From: Glaciozyma antarctica PI12
Taxonomy: Eukaryota; Basidiomycota; Microbotryomycetes; Kriegeriales; Camptobasidiaceae
Direction of reading: 5' to 3'
Length of the DNA stretch: 64,000 nt
NCBI GenBank assembly: GCA_002917775.1
Contig: KZ627161.1
Location: forward strand, 284,428-348,427
The stretch's first letter is position 1. The number at the start of each line of letters is the position of its first letter. The notes under the pieces were generated by a model. The model was not told the origin of the DNA, made no database searches, and worked only from the letters and a program-made list of their open reading frames with translations. Positions 9,436 to 20,176 of this stretch are shown here, one piece after another. The translations under genes and the position numbers were made by a program.

Positions 9436-11615
9436 CTTGAGTTAAGGGGGGTGGGGTGGTGGGGGGGAGAACTGCGAGAGAGGGAGGGAGCGGAGGTTAG
9501 TTCTGTCGTGCTGGCAAGCGATTCGATGTTGGTGTGGGCGTCCTCCTGCGATCGGCGATACCCTCCCCCTCCGCTCCTTCGTGTAGCCTCTCCCCCTCTA
9601 TACGCCCTGCCCAACGCCCTCTCGCCTCGACGTCCCTCTGGCCCCTCCCTGCTCCACCACGCAAATTCTTCCCCTCCCTCGCTTCCTCCCCTCTGTCGGC
9701 CAATCGTTCGAGGGCGGGTCGTTCGGGAGAGTCGAGGGGGCACACAATGGGGTTACTGACGGGCTGCGTAAAACTTACGTTTGCGAGGATACGACCGGAA
9801 GAGCGAGCAGGAGGGGGGGGGGGGCGGTCGAAAATGGGACCGCAAGGTCTGTGGTGAGCCTCTCATTTCCGCACGGGTTGACCACGTCGAAATTCCGGCC
9901 CCTTCTCCTCCTCTCTCCTTCTTCTCCTTTTCCTCCCTCTAGAGAGAATGAATGCCTGTAATAAGCAAGCAAATCACTCGACAAAGTTGCAAGCCTGTGG
10001 CAGCTCCTGCGATCCACCGTCTCTCCTTGCTCTGGCTGCGCGCCGTTCCAGCCCTCTTTCATGGGAGCGAGCTCGGTCCTCCTTCTCGTCTTTGACGTCG
10101 CAAAGAAGAGAAACCTAGACCGTGACAGCTACTCGTACGACTGCTCATGCGAAGCGAGTTCGGAGAAGACGCGCGGGCTCCGATTTTCAGTGAGACAAGG
10201 ACCAGGCCCGCACTGAGGAGCATCGCTGGTCGAGCTTGGGAAAGGGTGACGCGGGCACAGGTGTACGCTATATAATTTGTTGGTCCTGGCTCGTTCAGGT
10301 GCATACTACACCACCTTGAGAGAGAGCGTTCCACCTCAGTCTTCTCCGTCTTCTCGAGGGTTGGGGGAAATGGTTTTAGCTGCGTTGCCCGGTGAGGGTA
10401 TCTTGAGGGGATCTTTGCTGTCGTGGGCAAGCCCGCCCAAACGCGCAGGAAGCAGTATTCTCGCAGGAGTCCTGGAACCTTCGCAATGCCAGCAAGAAGG
10501 CCGGGACTCCGGGAGACGTTTTGCGATCGCAAGAGGTTCAGCGTTTCTCCATCCTGAAGTTCAGGATTCTGGCTATTCTGGAATCGAGTGTCGAGCGAGC
10601 CGCCTCGGTGGGTCCTGTGGTGGTGGGTGGGGTGACCTCTCGTTCCAAGCCAGCTCAATGTTCCTGGCTGCGCATCCACGTTCTTCCCCAGTGTTGGCCG
10701 GGACTGCAGCTGACCTTTCCCTCAAGGCATAACATTGTTTTCAGGCTGTACCTTAGCAACAACACCGGGGAGGCTAGGGACCCGCGTCTCTATGTTCGCA
10801 CGTTATGTAGCGAGATTAATTCGTCGGGAAATAGGGTTGCAGGAAACGCCCTCGACCCTCGGGGACGGTGGGCAGGAGCTCGGTGTTTCGTACTTCTGTC
10901 TGCCCTCGTACGTTAATACGTGTCTGAGTGGTCGTCTGAACCTAGCTGAGGTTGTTCTGCGTGCCCCTCCCCCCCCCCCTCGCTCCCATCTCGGTGCTCT
11001 CCAAGTGAGCAGTCCTCTGGCGCTGAACCTCAAACGTCCCCGTCAGTCGCAATTGAGAGCATTAAGTGGTGCTGGCGCCGGGGCCCGGGAGAGAAGAAAG
11101 ATCACCCAAAGCGCGAAGCCTCTCCCGGATCGTCGCCGAGCCGTCCCCTGCGCAAAAAGTCAATCTCTCTCAGAGGGAGGCGGGTCTCCTCCTTCTCTGT
11201 CCTTCATCCTCCCCCTTTGTATCGTAACTTTGTCTCCCTAGATCCGCCATCTACAATCTACATTTAATGCATCAGGCGACGGCATCTTGCGAACCCACCA
11301 GATGGAAAGTGCGATCGCACGCTCCGTTCTTCCCCACGCGATCGAAGCTTCGGACAGAAGGGCTATTTTGCCTTCGCTCTTCCAAGTTCCATCGTCTGGC
11401 CAATCCCTCGTTCCTTTCTTCCTTGCTGGACCTTCACCTCCACGACCCTGCTCGCACTCGCTCGAGTGAACCCAACTCAACCTCTCCACCTTCGCCCGCC
11501 GCCGGAATCCCCGCACTTCCTTCGCCGAGTGCGTCTTCTTAACGCGACCTCCCACCTCGAAAGAGTTCCCTCTCCAGCGACATCGTCCAATCCTTCCAGC
11601 GACCACACCCACTCC
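9436..11615. other. 2.2-kb intergenic region
   Basis: Separates uL14 (minus) from the regulator-like gene (plus). It contains CT-rich leader DNA near uL14, a G-run near 9810-9825, a TATATAA element near 10268 and a C-run near 10970. A 206-codon open frame on the minus strand (10059-10679) lacks an ATG at its start and shows no family features. No tRNA with both A and B boxes was seen. Short upstream frames with ATGs occur from 11267 on (separate entry). The length suggests a large regulatory region for the plus-strand gene, which is inference. Confidence 0.5.
11267..11542 (+). other. candidate upstream open reading frame(s)
   Basis: An ATG at 11267 opens a 91-codon frame ending at 11542, 73 bp before the main ATG at 11616; another ATG near 11301 opens a shorter overlapping frame. 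If the transcript starts upstream of 11267 these would precede the main frame and could lower its translation. The transcript start is not known. Confidence 0.35.
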
Positions 11616-12919
11616 ATGGATCTCCAGTTCCAGCAGGCGCACGGGAGCTCTCACTGGTCGGAGCCTCGGGTCCCCCAGTGCCGCGAACTCCCCGCGTCCG
11701 ATGGCGCTCTCTGCGACGAGGGCCTCTACGGGATGGCCAACTTCTCGCCCTACGACGGAATCGAGACCCATCGCGAGCAATCAAGCTACCTCCTCACACC
11801 CCCGGCCTCCGTCAGCGGCAGCTACCAACCTCTCCGCGAGGTCCCGACCTTCAGCACGGCGTCCTCCATCTACCCCTTCCAGCGCCCCGCGACGACGTCT
11901 CCTCCTCCCACCATCTTTTCGCCTATCTTCCAAGAGACGGTAACCGCGCGGCCGATCGAGACGCGGCAGGCGTCGCAAGGTGAGGAGGCTTCGCAGGGAC
12001 GACCACAAGGAGGATCACGGTACCGAGCCGTTCACAACCTCACCATCAAGGTTCCCGAAGGCCCCATGGCGGCGTACTCGTCGCCTTCCTTTGGCGTTCC
12101 GTTGGCGACCCCAACTTCGGAACCGTCGTCGACGTCGTCGACTTCGGCGCCTTCTCAACTTGAGATCAACCAGGTGCGCACCAGTTCTTCCACTCGAAGC
12201 CAGACTTCAAACTAATGTCCCTTTCCTCCTTGCAGTTTCTTGCAGACATGGGCGAAATCCTCGGTCCCAAGACGATGGCGTCCCTCTCCCCTCCCCTGGC
12301 CCATTCCTACCCCCCGTCTCCCTTCAGCCCCGACAAGACGGCGACGTCGCAGTTCTCCGGCGCCGGAGTCTACTCGGGCGTCTACGTCAACGCCGAGGAC
12401 ATGGCCCTCTTCTCGCGCTCGCCTTCCCCTCCTCCCCTCCAATCCACGTACCAGTTCCCTCGCTCCGCCCCCGCCTACCGCACCACTTTCGACGAATCCA
12501 TCTTCCGCCCCCTCGCCTCCCCCTCCCCCTTCTACCCCATCTCCTCCCTCCCTCTCCACTCTCCCCGCTCCTCCAACCCTCCCTCTCCCAACCTCGCCTT
12601 CCGCCACCGCCGCGGTTCCTCCCTCGACGCAGAACTGCGCGGATCCCATTCCCACGCCGCGTCCTACTCGTACCCTTCCCACCTCGTCTCTCCCGCTATT
12701 CAACCCCGCGCGTCGCCCTACAACACACTCCGCAGACCGATGGCACCTCCACGCCGAACGATGGCGCCGCCGAAGGGAGGATTCTCGTTCATTAATTATG
12801 GAGTGGGAGATGCGAGCGCGTTGCTGAATGGGGTGGCGCCGAGTGGGTCGAGTAAGAGGAAGAGGGAGGAGGCGGAGGAGGCGGAGAGGGAGAGGGAGAG
12901 GGCGAGGCAGAGGGTTTGA
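11616..12919 (+). CDS. Low-complexity regulator-like protein of unknown function
   Basis: Not recognised as a named family. Two exons: 11616 to about 12172 and from about 12237 (after a TTGCAG acceptor) to the stop at 12917-12919, about 410 residues. Mostly disordered Ser/Pro/Tyr-rich sequence with many SP and TP sites, such as SPSPPPLQSTYQFPRS. The ordered-looking parts are RAVHNLTIKVPEGPMAAYSS in the middle and, near the end, GGFSFINYGVGDASALLNGV followed by APSGSSKRKREEAEE. That FINY...LLNGVAPSGSSK+KR pattern resembles, from memory, a conserved C-terminal element of uncharacterised fungal proteins, and the Lys/Arg run could be a nuclear signal. Long upstream region, candidate uORFs and composition suggest a regulator; this is inference. 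Confidence 0.7.
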
Positions 12920-13132
12920 GAAGGTGGCTTTGGGAGCTGGGCTGGAGGGAGATTTGTATACTGTCGCATCGCACACTGTGATAATACCATGCATATGTGA
13001 ACTTGTTAATTGCTCGAGAGGAGAGCAAAGGTCTTCAGCTTCAGAAAAGTCGGGGAGCCACATCGCCTTGCTTCGAGACGCGCAGATGACCCGAGCAGTG
13101 AGGATCCTCGTGAGTGGGAGAGAAGAGTGTGG

Positions 13133-14111
13133 TTACTGCACACGTTTTGTCAGCGAAGCAGTGGCGCAAAGGAGGAAGAGCACGAACCATAAAGTCGTCG
13201 TCGGGGTCAAACGAGCCCTCCTTGCGATTCCGCTCCCACTCCTCATCCTCATCATCAAGAGTCCCCTTATTCGCATACAGCCCAGCGTAGCCCCTCCCTT
13301 CCGCTGCGACCTTTCGCTGCCGCGCAATCTCGAGTTCCGCGTTCCTCTAGCGGCTTGAAGATCAGCGACCTCCTTGCGAACGAAGTCGACGACTCTCACC
13401 CGCTCGTTCGCCTCCAGTCGTCGAACCTTCGAACCTTCGCTTTAGCCGCTCAATGCGGTCCGATTCATGATCTACCTCCCGCTCCACTTTCGTCTGTGGC
13501 AAGGGAACAGGGTTAGCGAGGTGTCGCTGAGACGCGAGAATGTCCCTTGCCTTGTTCAGGCGGTTGACGATGAGGTTAGAGCGCTCCACGACGTGCACGC
13601 GCTTCACCTTCTTGTCGGAGTGGAAAGAAACTGGCAACATGAGAACATCAGGAGCTGCTTCGAAGCCGTGGCAGCTCACGCACCTTGCCCGACCTCCATC
13701 GAGCCGTCCTTCTTGAGATTTGACGCCGGGGTGTAGATGATCGTCAGGTCATTCTTTTTGTTGCCGATGATACTGTTGGCCTTGACGAGCTGAGCGGCGT
13801 CTTGGAGTAGGGCTTCGGGGATGGTTTCCCAGGATACACCTGGAGGAAGACGCAAATCTGCTCCGAAAGGGAAGTAAGCAGCCATTCGGCGGAGAGAGAT
13901 GTAGCGGAAGAGCTCACAGACGTGTGCACTCGACAGTTTGTCGACGTGGAACCAGCAGTCCTGCTCCAGAGCGTACTTGATCAGGTCCTCGTCTGCGGCA
14001 GTTAGCTCAAGCCCTCGCGGCGCAGGGACGGGACGCACTCTCCACCTTGTCCTTGCCCATGTAGATGAAGCATGGCGGCGATACAGCGGTGGAAGTGAAG
14101 AAAAGTACCAT
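13133..14111 (-). CDS. CCDC25 homologue (NFACT-R/DUF814 domain)
   Basis: Homologue of human CCDC25, a short protein built on the NFACT-R domain of the ribosome quality-control factor Rqc2/NEMF. Start ATG 14109-14111. Exons read [114 protein letters not shown] and NRLNK. A GC-AG intron joins NRLNK to TKVERE, matching the human NRLEKTKVE. Two more short introns (one about 49 nt) lead to RRLEANER and [10 protein letters not shown], and the protein ends DPDDDFM. The last Met codon is followed directly by an intron, with TAA (13133-13135) as the first codon of the last exon. The human protein also ends DEFM. It shares a 151-bp spacer with UBLCP1. Confidence 0.88.
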
Positions 14112-14262
14112 CTCGAGCGAGAGGGCGAGAGGAAGAGCAGCGCGCCGTCGAGCTGCCGCCTTGCCTCCTCCCACAACCTTCCACCCCAGCGCACCTCTAG
14201 CCAGGCTTTCTCGACTGATCCCGCACCAACCGCAACACCCGACGCGCCTCCCAACCACAAGC

Positions 14263-15977
14263 ATGGACGTCGATGAGCCCGAATCGCCAGCGACTCCTGT
14301 CGGCCACCTCGAAGGATCAACACCAGGAGCCAGCGACCGCGCGCTCGAGTCGTCGGGATTCGGAGAAGCGCTTCCCGTTGAGCTGGTACTCTCGCTTATC
14401 ATGAGCTGGAAGGGAGGAAAGGTGCGCGAGGACTGGTTGCGTGTGCACGCGGAGGGAGCTGACCCTACCCTCCGGCTCAGTACGAGGTGTCGCTGTATCC
14501 TTCCGATACCGTCGGGGATCTCAAGCAGCACATCTGGTCGATTACGAGCGTACCGCCGGACCGCATGAAGCTGCTCAACTTGGTCAAGGGGAAGCTACCG
14601 GAGGACGAATCGGACCTGAGGTCGCTGGGGATTCCTGAGGGCAAGCCGAAGATGTTTATGATGGTGCGTGTACGAGATGAGGAAGTGGAGAAGGCGGAAT
14701 GGGAGCTAACGCGGCACGCAGGTCGGTACTCCAGAGGGGGAGGAGCTGAAGGAGACTGGACCGACGTACGGAGACGCGACGAGCGAGGCCGACGTCGACT
14801 ACTCTGCAAGTCAGAAGGCTGCTATGCATGCGGCACAGAGCATTCGGAATCGGTGAGTCTTTCCCGCCCTTCCTGCTATCGTGCTGAACTCGTTCGCAGG
14901 CGCAAGCTCGCTGAGGCTGCGAGCGCGCTCACGATTGATGTGATCTCTCCACCCCGCCAAGGGAAGAAGCTCCTCGTTATCGACCTCGATTACTGCATCC
15001 TCGACACCGGACTTTGGAAGGAGGGCTCGAATTTCAACGCTTCGCGTGCGTTCCTTTCTCCGTCGGCGGCTTCCTCGCTAATGCGCGCCCTTCAGACTAC
15101 GGTCGACCCTACCTCCACAAGATGCTGGAGACTCTTTCCGAGTACTACGACATTGCGTTTTGGTCCCAGACGAGCTGGAGGTGGCTGGAGCAGAAGCTGG
15201 TGGAGCTCGAGGTACGTCCAGTCCCTTTCGGCCTCCTCCACCTTGCTCTACACTACATCGTCGACCCTCCCTGCCCCAAACGATCCTTCAACCATCTCTC
15301 GCTTACGTGCGTCTCGCCAATACTGACTCTCGCGTCTTATAGATTATCGGAGAGCAACGCCGCGGAAACTACGAGATCAAGTTCGTCCTCGACAGGTGAG
15401 CCATCGTCTCCGACCCGATGCGAAGAAGGTTCTTTTGCTAAGCTGGCGCGACAACAGGACGCCAATGTTTAGCGTGTTCTCCGAGCGAGAGGGCAAGCCG
15501 TTCAAGCACGAAGTGAGTCGCTCGCTCGCCTTTGCCTGCTTTTGCTGATTGATCGCGCAGGTCAAGGCTCTCGGTATCATCTGGAGCAAGTTTCCCGAGT
15601 ACTACGACCACAAGAATACGATCCACATCGACGACCTTTCGAGGAACTTTGCACTCAATCCTCGGAACGGGATCAAGGTCAAGGCGTACAAGGTTCGTTC
15701 TGCGATCCATTCCGCGCATCGAAAAGTGCTGACGAGCCCTCAGGATTCGATGGCGAACGTCTCTACAGACGTCGAGCTCATCTACGTGACCAGGTTCGTC
15801 CTCCCTATCGTTCCTCCCTGCGAGATCTCACGGTTCTGCGACAGGTACCTCCTCCAGCTTGCGCTCCACGCCGACTTCACGAAGCTCGACCACGGACGGT
15901 TCAGGAAGCTCGACGCGCCGATTCCGCAGGGCAGGGAGGATCCGGTGGTGAAGGCTGGGCTTCCGAAGCGAGGTTAG
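14263..15977 (+). CDS. UBLCP1: Ubiquitin-like domain CTD phosphatase (UBLCP1)
   Basis: Nuclear phosphatase with an N-terminal ubiquitin-like domain ([20 protein letters not shown], then [15 protein letters not shown]) and a C-terminal FCP/HAD phosphatase domain; in animals it dephosphorylates the proteasome. Start ATG 14263. Phosphatase motifs: [13 protein letters not shown] (motif I), [15 protein letters not shown] (motif II Ser/Thr), then [17 protein letters not shown] and [20 protein letters not shown] (motif III and the DD pair), followed by [16 protein letters not shown]. Stop at 15975-15977. Seven or more introns join these segments in frame. Oddity: the usual DxDxT motif reads DLDYC, with Cys in place of Thr; the nucleophile Asp and the second Asp are intact. 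Family call very secure. Confidence 0.92.
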
Positions 15978-16276
15978 GGAGCGCAATGAGTGTTGTACGC
16001 TGCTCGAGGATCGAAACTCTGCTCGCGTACGGGACTTCACGAAGCTAGAGACCTCAACACTGCTTCGACTCGAGTCCGCGGCCCCTCTCTCGTCTGTGCG
16101 AAGCTCTCGCACGAACTGACGAGTGGGTCGCTTCGGAGTTGCTTAGGGTTACTTAGGAATCTTCTGGGCTCAGCTTCGCTTACAATTGCGGTAGAGAAGG
16201 AATAGGCTGAGCCTGCGGCAGAGGGGTTTCGCAATCTCAGGCTGGGGGCGCTCTTGCTCCCCTACTCCACCCCGCC

Positions 16277-17024
16277 ATGGCCAACTACAGCATCTCTCCT
16301 CTAGCGTACCTCAAGGTCATCCTCCACGCCAGCAAGTTCCCCTACGCAACCGTCACCGGTCTCCTCCTAGGCACCCAAACCGCCGGCGTCGTCGCCATCT
16401 CGGATGCGATCCCTCTCCTTCACCACTGGACGGACCTGAGCCCCATGATGGAAGCTGGTTTGCAACTCGTGCGTTCCCTCGTCCTGATCTGCGAGCGCGC
16501 AAAGCTGAACGCGTTCGAGAGCAGGCAGAGATCCATGCGCGGAGTCAAGGGCAGGTGTTTGTGGGCTTGTACGTTGGGAACAAGGGGCTGGAGGAGACGG
16601 GAATCCCGGCTACGTTGGTCAAGGTGGCAGATGCGCTGCGGAGAGAGTTCCTGGAGGCTATCGTGCTGGTGGTGAGTCGCGTGGAGCAGGGGAGAGGAGG
16701 GGAAGCTGAGCTGCTGAGCGCAGGTTGACAACCTCAAGCTGGCTGGCGATTCTCCAGCGCTCATCGTACGTGTGTTCACTTGGTAGCCACGTGGACTTGC
16801 AGCTGACGAGGCGTCACTCGCAGCCCTACCTCGCCTCATCCCCTTCAGCATCTTGGACGCCTTCTCCCCTCCCCTCTCCCAGAATCACCCTCTCCGACCC
16901 TTCCATACCCGCAACGGCTCTGACACAGGTGGCGGCGGGGAAGCACACGCGTATCGGAGATTTTGATGAGCACTTGGAGGACGTGACGGTGGATTGGCTC
17001 AAGAATGCGAAGGTGGCGGTATGA
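16277..17024 (+). CDS. EMC8: ER membrane protein complex subunit 8/9
   Basis: Cytosolic MPN-like subunit of the EMC insertase, which places tail-anchored and multi-pass proteins into the ER membrane. Start ATG 16277. Exons: ISPLAYLKVILHASKFPYAT, VTGLLLGTQTAGVVAISDAI, PLLHHWTDLSPMMEAGLQL, then AEIHARSQGQVFVGLYVGNK, LVKVADALRREFLEAIVLVV, DNLKLAGDSPAL and a C-terminal part ending DVTVDWLKNAKVAV, stop 17022-17024. The HASKFPYATVTGLLLG, IPLLHHW and MLEVA-like (MMEAG) segments are diagnostic. Introns near 16469-16525 and two further short ones. As in other EMC8/9 proteins the JAMM metal ligands are missing. Fungi usually have one gene for both paralogues, so EMC8/9 is the safe name. Confidence 0.9.
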
Positions 17025-17156
17025 GAGGGCTCGCTAGAGGACCAGCAGCGAAATAGCGAACGCGTAGCAATACAAAGCCGTCCTAGAGCATCGCAGCTCG
17101 AGAGAAGTGACATCGCCCTACGATCCCTACGATCTCTCCTCAAGTCCCCGGTTCGA

Positions 17157-18586
17157 TTAACCTCGGTTGTTGTTCTGGTATCCCGACGAGGTGTTGTGGT
17201 AGTCGGCAGCGAATAGAATCTTCTGGTTGAGCGTCATCCAGCTGCAGTGAGAGAAAATCAGCGTGCTTCCCCAGCGCGAGACGCAGGAGGACGTACCCGA
17301 GGAAGCCAGCAAGGTTCTCCTTCAAGACCTGAGTCGTCTCGGGATCCAGAGACGTGTGCGCGAGCAGCTCGGGCAGATTGACTTCGCAGCAGGTGTTAGC
17401 GTACGCTTCCACTGCGACGCGATGTGAGAAGGACTCACCGAAGAGCCGCAGTAGATGCTCAGCGCCGTAAACAGAGCTCATCTCCTTGCCCTCCGCGAGC
17501 TTGACCTGCTCGCTGTACTGCCCTCGTTCAAACCGGTACAGAAGGTTGTTTCCAAGCGCCTTGTTGAAGTACAGACGCAGACCGGAGGCGACTTCGGCTG
17601 CGAGGCTGAGGAGAACGGTCAGTTGGGCGAAGGCGAAGGAGGAGCGTAGACGTACCGACGACGGTCAGCAGAATCGTTCATAAGCCACTTGAGCCACTCG
17701 TCGAGAATGGTGTCGACGTTGGGATCCCGTGGAAGCTTGACGAGCTTCAGTTCCGCGTCAGCTGTGTTCTCGAAAGACCGAACGAGGGGAGAGCGGCAGC
17801 ATACCTGCATGTTCTTCGTGATAGCCTCCCAGTCGTCCACCAGCTGAGTCTTGAGCACATCAGGAATGAAGACCTTGATCTCCGGCCGCTTCTGGTACTC
17901 CTCCTCCTGCAGACACCACAATCAGCTCCCCCCTCCTCGCACACTCGCAGAGAGCCAACTCACCCCCTCTCCCTCCCTCCCCCTCTTCTGCCCTCTTCTT
18001 CTCCTCTCTCCTCCGTCCCATCCCGCTCGGCACCGCCCCGCCCCCGCCCAGGCTCACGCCGCTCTTCTTCGCCAGCTCACTCGCAGCGGCCTTCTCCGCC
18101 GCCTCGCGCTCGGCCTTGTCGCGCGCCTTCTGTGCCTCGACGAGCTTCTTCTGCTGCAGGAGGTTCTCGGGTGTGTGCTTCTTGAGGCGCTCTTCGGGAA
18201 CCCACTCGTCCCAGCTGCGAGGAGAGGAGGGATGAGATGATCGTCACTGGCGCGCGCAGGACGAAGAAGGACGCGCCTCTGTTTCCACCCCTTGTAGTGA
18301 ACAAAGTAGTGAGGGCCAATATCCCCCGTCTCAGTCGTCTCCTCGGTCCAGTACGTCGCCTTGGAGACCTGCACACGCGACGAACGACCCCGTCAGCTTC
18401 CGCCCGTTCTGCTCCTCCAAGCTCCACGCCGCTACGCACCTTCGCCTCGTACATCAGTGGCCCGTGGAAGCATAGCGCCTTCTCGTTCTCGGCGTACGCG
18501 AGTTTTGGCCTGAGATGAGACGCGATTTCGAGACGAGGTCAGTGGGGAGTGATGGAGGGGGGCGGGGCGAAGGAGAGGCGTACATG
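17157..18586 (-). CDS. EAF3: Chromatin reader Eaf3/MRG15 (chromodomain plus MRG domain)
   Basis: Subunit shared by NuA4 acetyltransferase and Rpd3S deacetylase that binds methylated H3K36. The N-terminal chromodomain shows AENEKALCFHGPLMYEAK, VSKATYWTEE, HYFVHYKGWKQ and SWDEWVPEERLKK. A Lys/Glu-rich linker follows, then the MRG domain: RPEIKVFIPDVLKTQLVDDW, LPRDPNVDTILDEWLKWLMN, RLYFNKALGNNLLYRFERGQ, SVYGAEHLLRLFVNLPELLA and FLGWMTLNQKILFAADYHNT, ending YQNNNRG and stop (17157-17159). The initiator ATG appears split by an intron: AT at 18585-18586, G at 18509, intron 18510-18584 with a GTACGC donor and CTCAG acceptor. No other in-frame ATG was found upstream of the chromodomain. At least seven further introns. 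Confidence 0.92.
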
Positions 18587-18834
18587 GTGGTAATGCGTAA
18601 TGGATGATTCGTGCGTAAACGACAGGGCAGTGACAGGCGCAGGGGCGAGAGGTGAAAGGAGTGAGTGGTAGAGAGGAGAGGAGCGAGCAGCCCGTTTCTC
18701 GCAAAGTCCCTTGTTGACACTTCCTTTCGCTCGCCTCGCCACGATTGATGCTGTCTAACTCCTGGGTATCTTTGCGTAGGTGTCTATCAAAACAGAAATG
18801 ATCTACAAACGAAGCTACAACTCCGCCGTCGCCC

Positions 18835-20126
18835 TCACTGATTCGGCCTCGCCCCCTGCGCCAGCAGCATGCTCTGCAACTGCTCGTAGCTCAGCGTCCC
18901 CGCTCCCTGCTGAGCATTGAACTGAGCCAAGAACTGCTGCTGCGCCGCGTTCTGCTGAGCCTGTTGCTGAGCCTGCGCCTGCTGGAGGTTGAACTGCATC
19001 TGCTGCTGCTGTTGCTGATTCGGGTTCGTCGCGAACGCTTGCTGCTGCTGTTGCTGCTGCTGCTGTCCTTGCTGGGTCCAGACGTCCGGGATCGGGATTT
19101 TAGTGAAGACGATTCCGACGAGGCGAGCTTGCTTCGGCATCGAGATGATGACCATCCCTAGGTTCGACGTTCCGAACTTGACGATCCCGCACTGTCCATT
19201 CCGTCGTCAGTGTACGCGCGACAAGCGGAAGTGGGAGACGACGCACGCTCCCTCGATGCTCCATACTCTTCGCGAACATCCCATACAGCTCCTCGTTCCC
19301 GCTCCCTCCTCCCGCAGCGCTCTGCTTCTCCCTCAACTCCTTCGGTAGCTGCTCGTTCGGAATCGCCTTGATCTGCACGGCGGGAAGGGTGTGCTTGTTC
19401 GCGAGGTCCTGCAGCGTGCTCATCTGCATCGGAACGAGGCCCGCGATACGCCATGCGGTGGGGAACTGGACTTCGGCACTGCGACGACGAGGTTAGCGGG
19501 CGTCGGGTACGAGGCAAGGACGAAGACGAACAGGTCTCGAATCGCGCTGGCTTGGAGGGGAGAGGCCTGGCAGTAGACGACGATCTCCTTCTTGGGCGTG
19601 ACTGCGTCTCCGCCAATAGTCCACGAGATCGGTCCGCGCCAGATGACGGCCGAGGGCGGCTCGGCTTGCGGTGGCGGAGGCGGAAGAGTGGGTGCCGTAG
19701 CGTACGAAGGAGAATTTTGGTAGGCGCCGGAGGGTTGGGGAGGGTACGAGTTGGGGTTCTGAGGCTGGGAGGGAGGGCGGCGATTGGCATTGGTGAGAGC
19801 GGAGGGAACCCCGGCGGAGGACTGGGGCTGGAGAGCGTTGCGTTCGCTCATCTGCTTTTGAGCGAGCTGAACTCGGTGACTGTAGGCCGCAGACGTCAGC
19901 GAGGGAGGAGGACGGAGGTGAGGAAGAACGCACGAGTTGGCGAGGTCTTGGAGCCGCTTGACCTGCGTGTTCGCCTCCTCCTGGTTGAGCGTCCCGTCGG
20001 CTACCTTCGCTTTGATGGTCGCCAAGTGGTTCTCGATCTTGGCCCGCATGTCTGCCGGGATCTGGGGGAGCGAGTTGATCTGGGCGGGCGTGAGCGTCGC
20101 CGCTGAGATCTGCGGCGGTTGCTGAC

Positions 20127-20176
<50 letters not shown>

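Noticed and set aside
10059-10679. 206-codon open frame on the minus strand in the long intergenic region
   Set aside because: Begins with GTG, contains no recognisable motif or codon periodicity, and shadows other frames of similar length.
12212-13063. 283-codon minus-strand frame opposite the regulator-like gene
   Set aside because: Gly/Arg/Val-rich shadow of the Ser/Pro-rich plus-strand coding sequence.
13360-13460. Apparent frameshifts in the C-terminal half of the CCDC25 homologue
   Set aside because: Resolved by a 49-nt intron (GTAGAT...TTCGAAG) and a second short intron (GTGAGA...GCTAG), both keeping phase.
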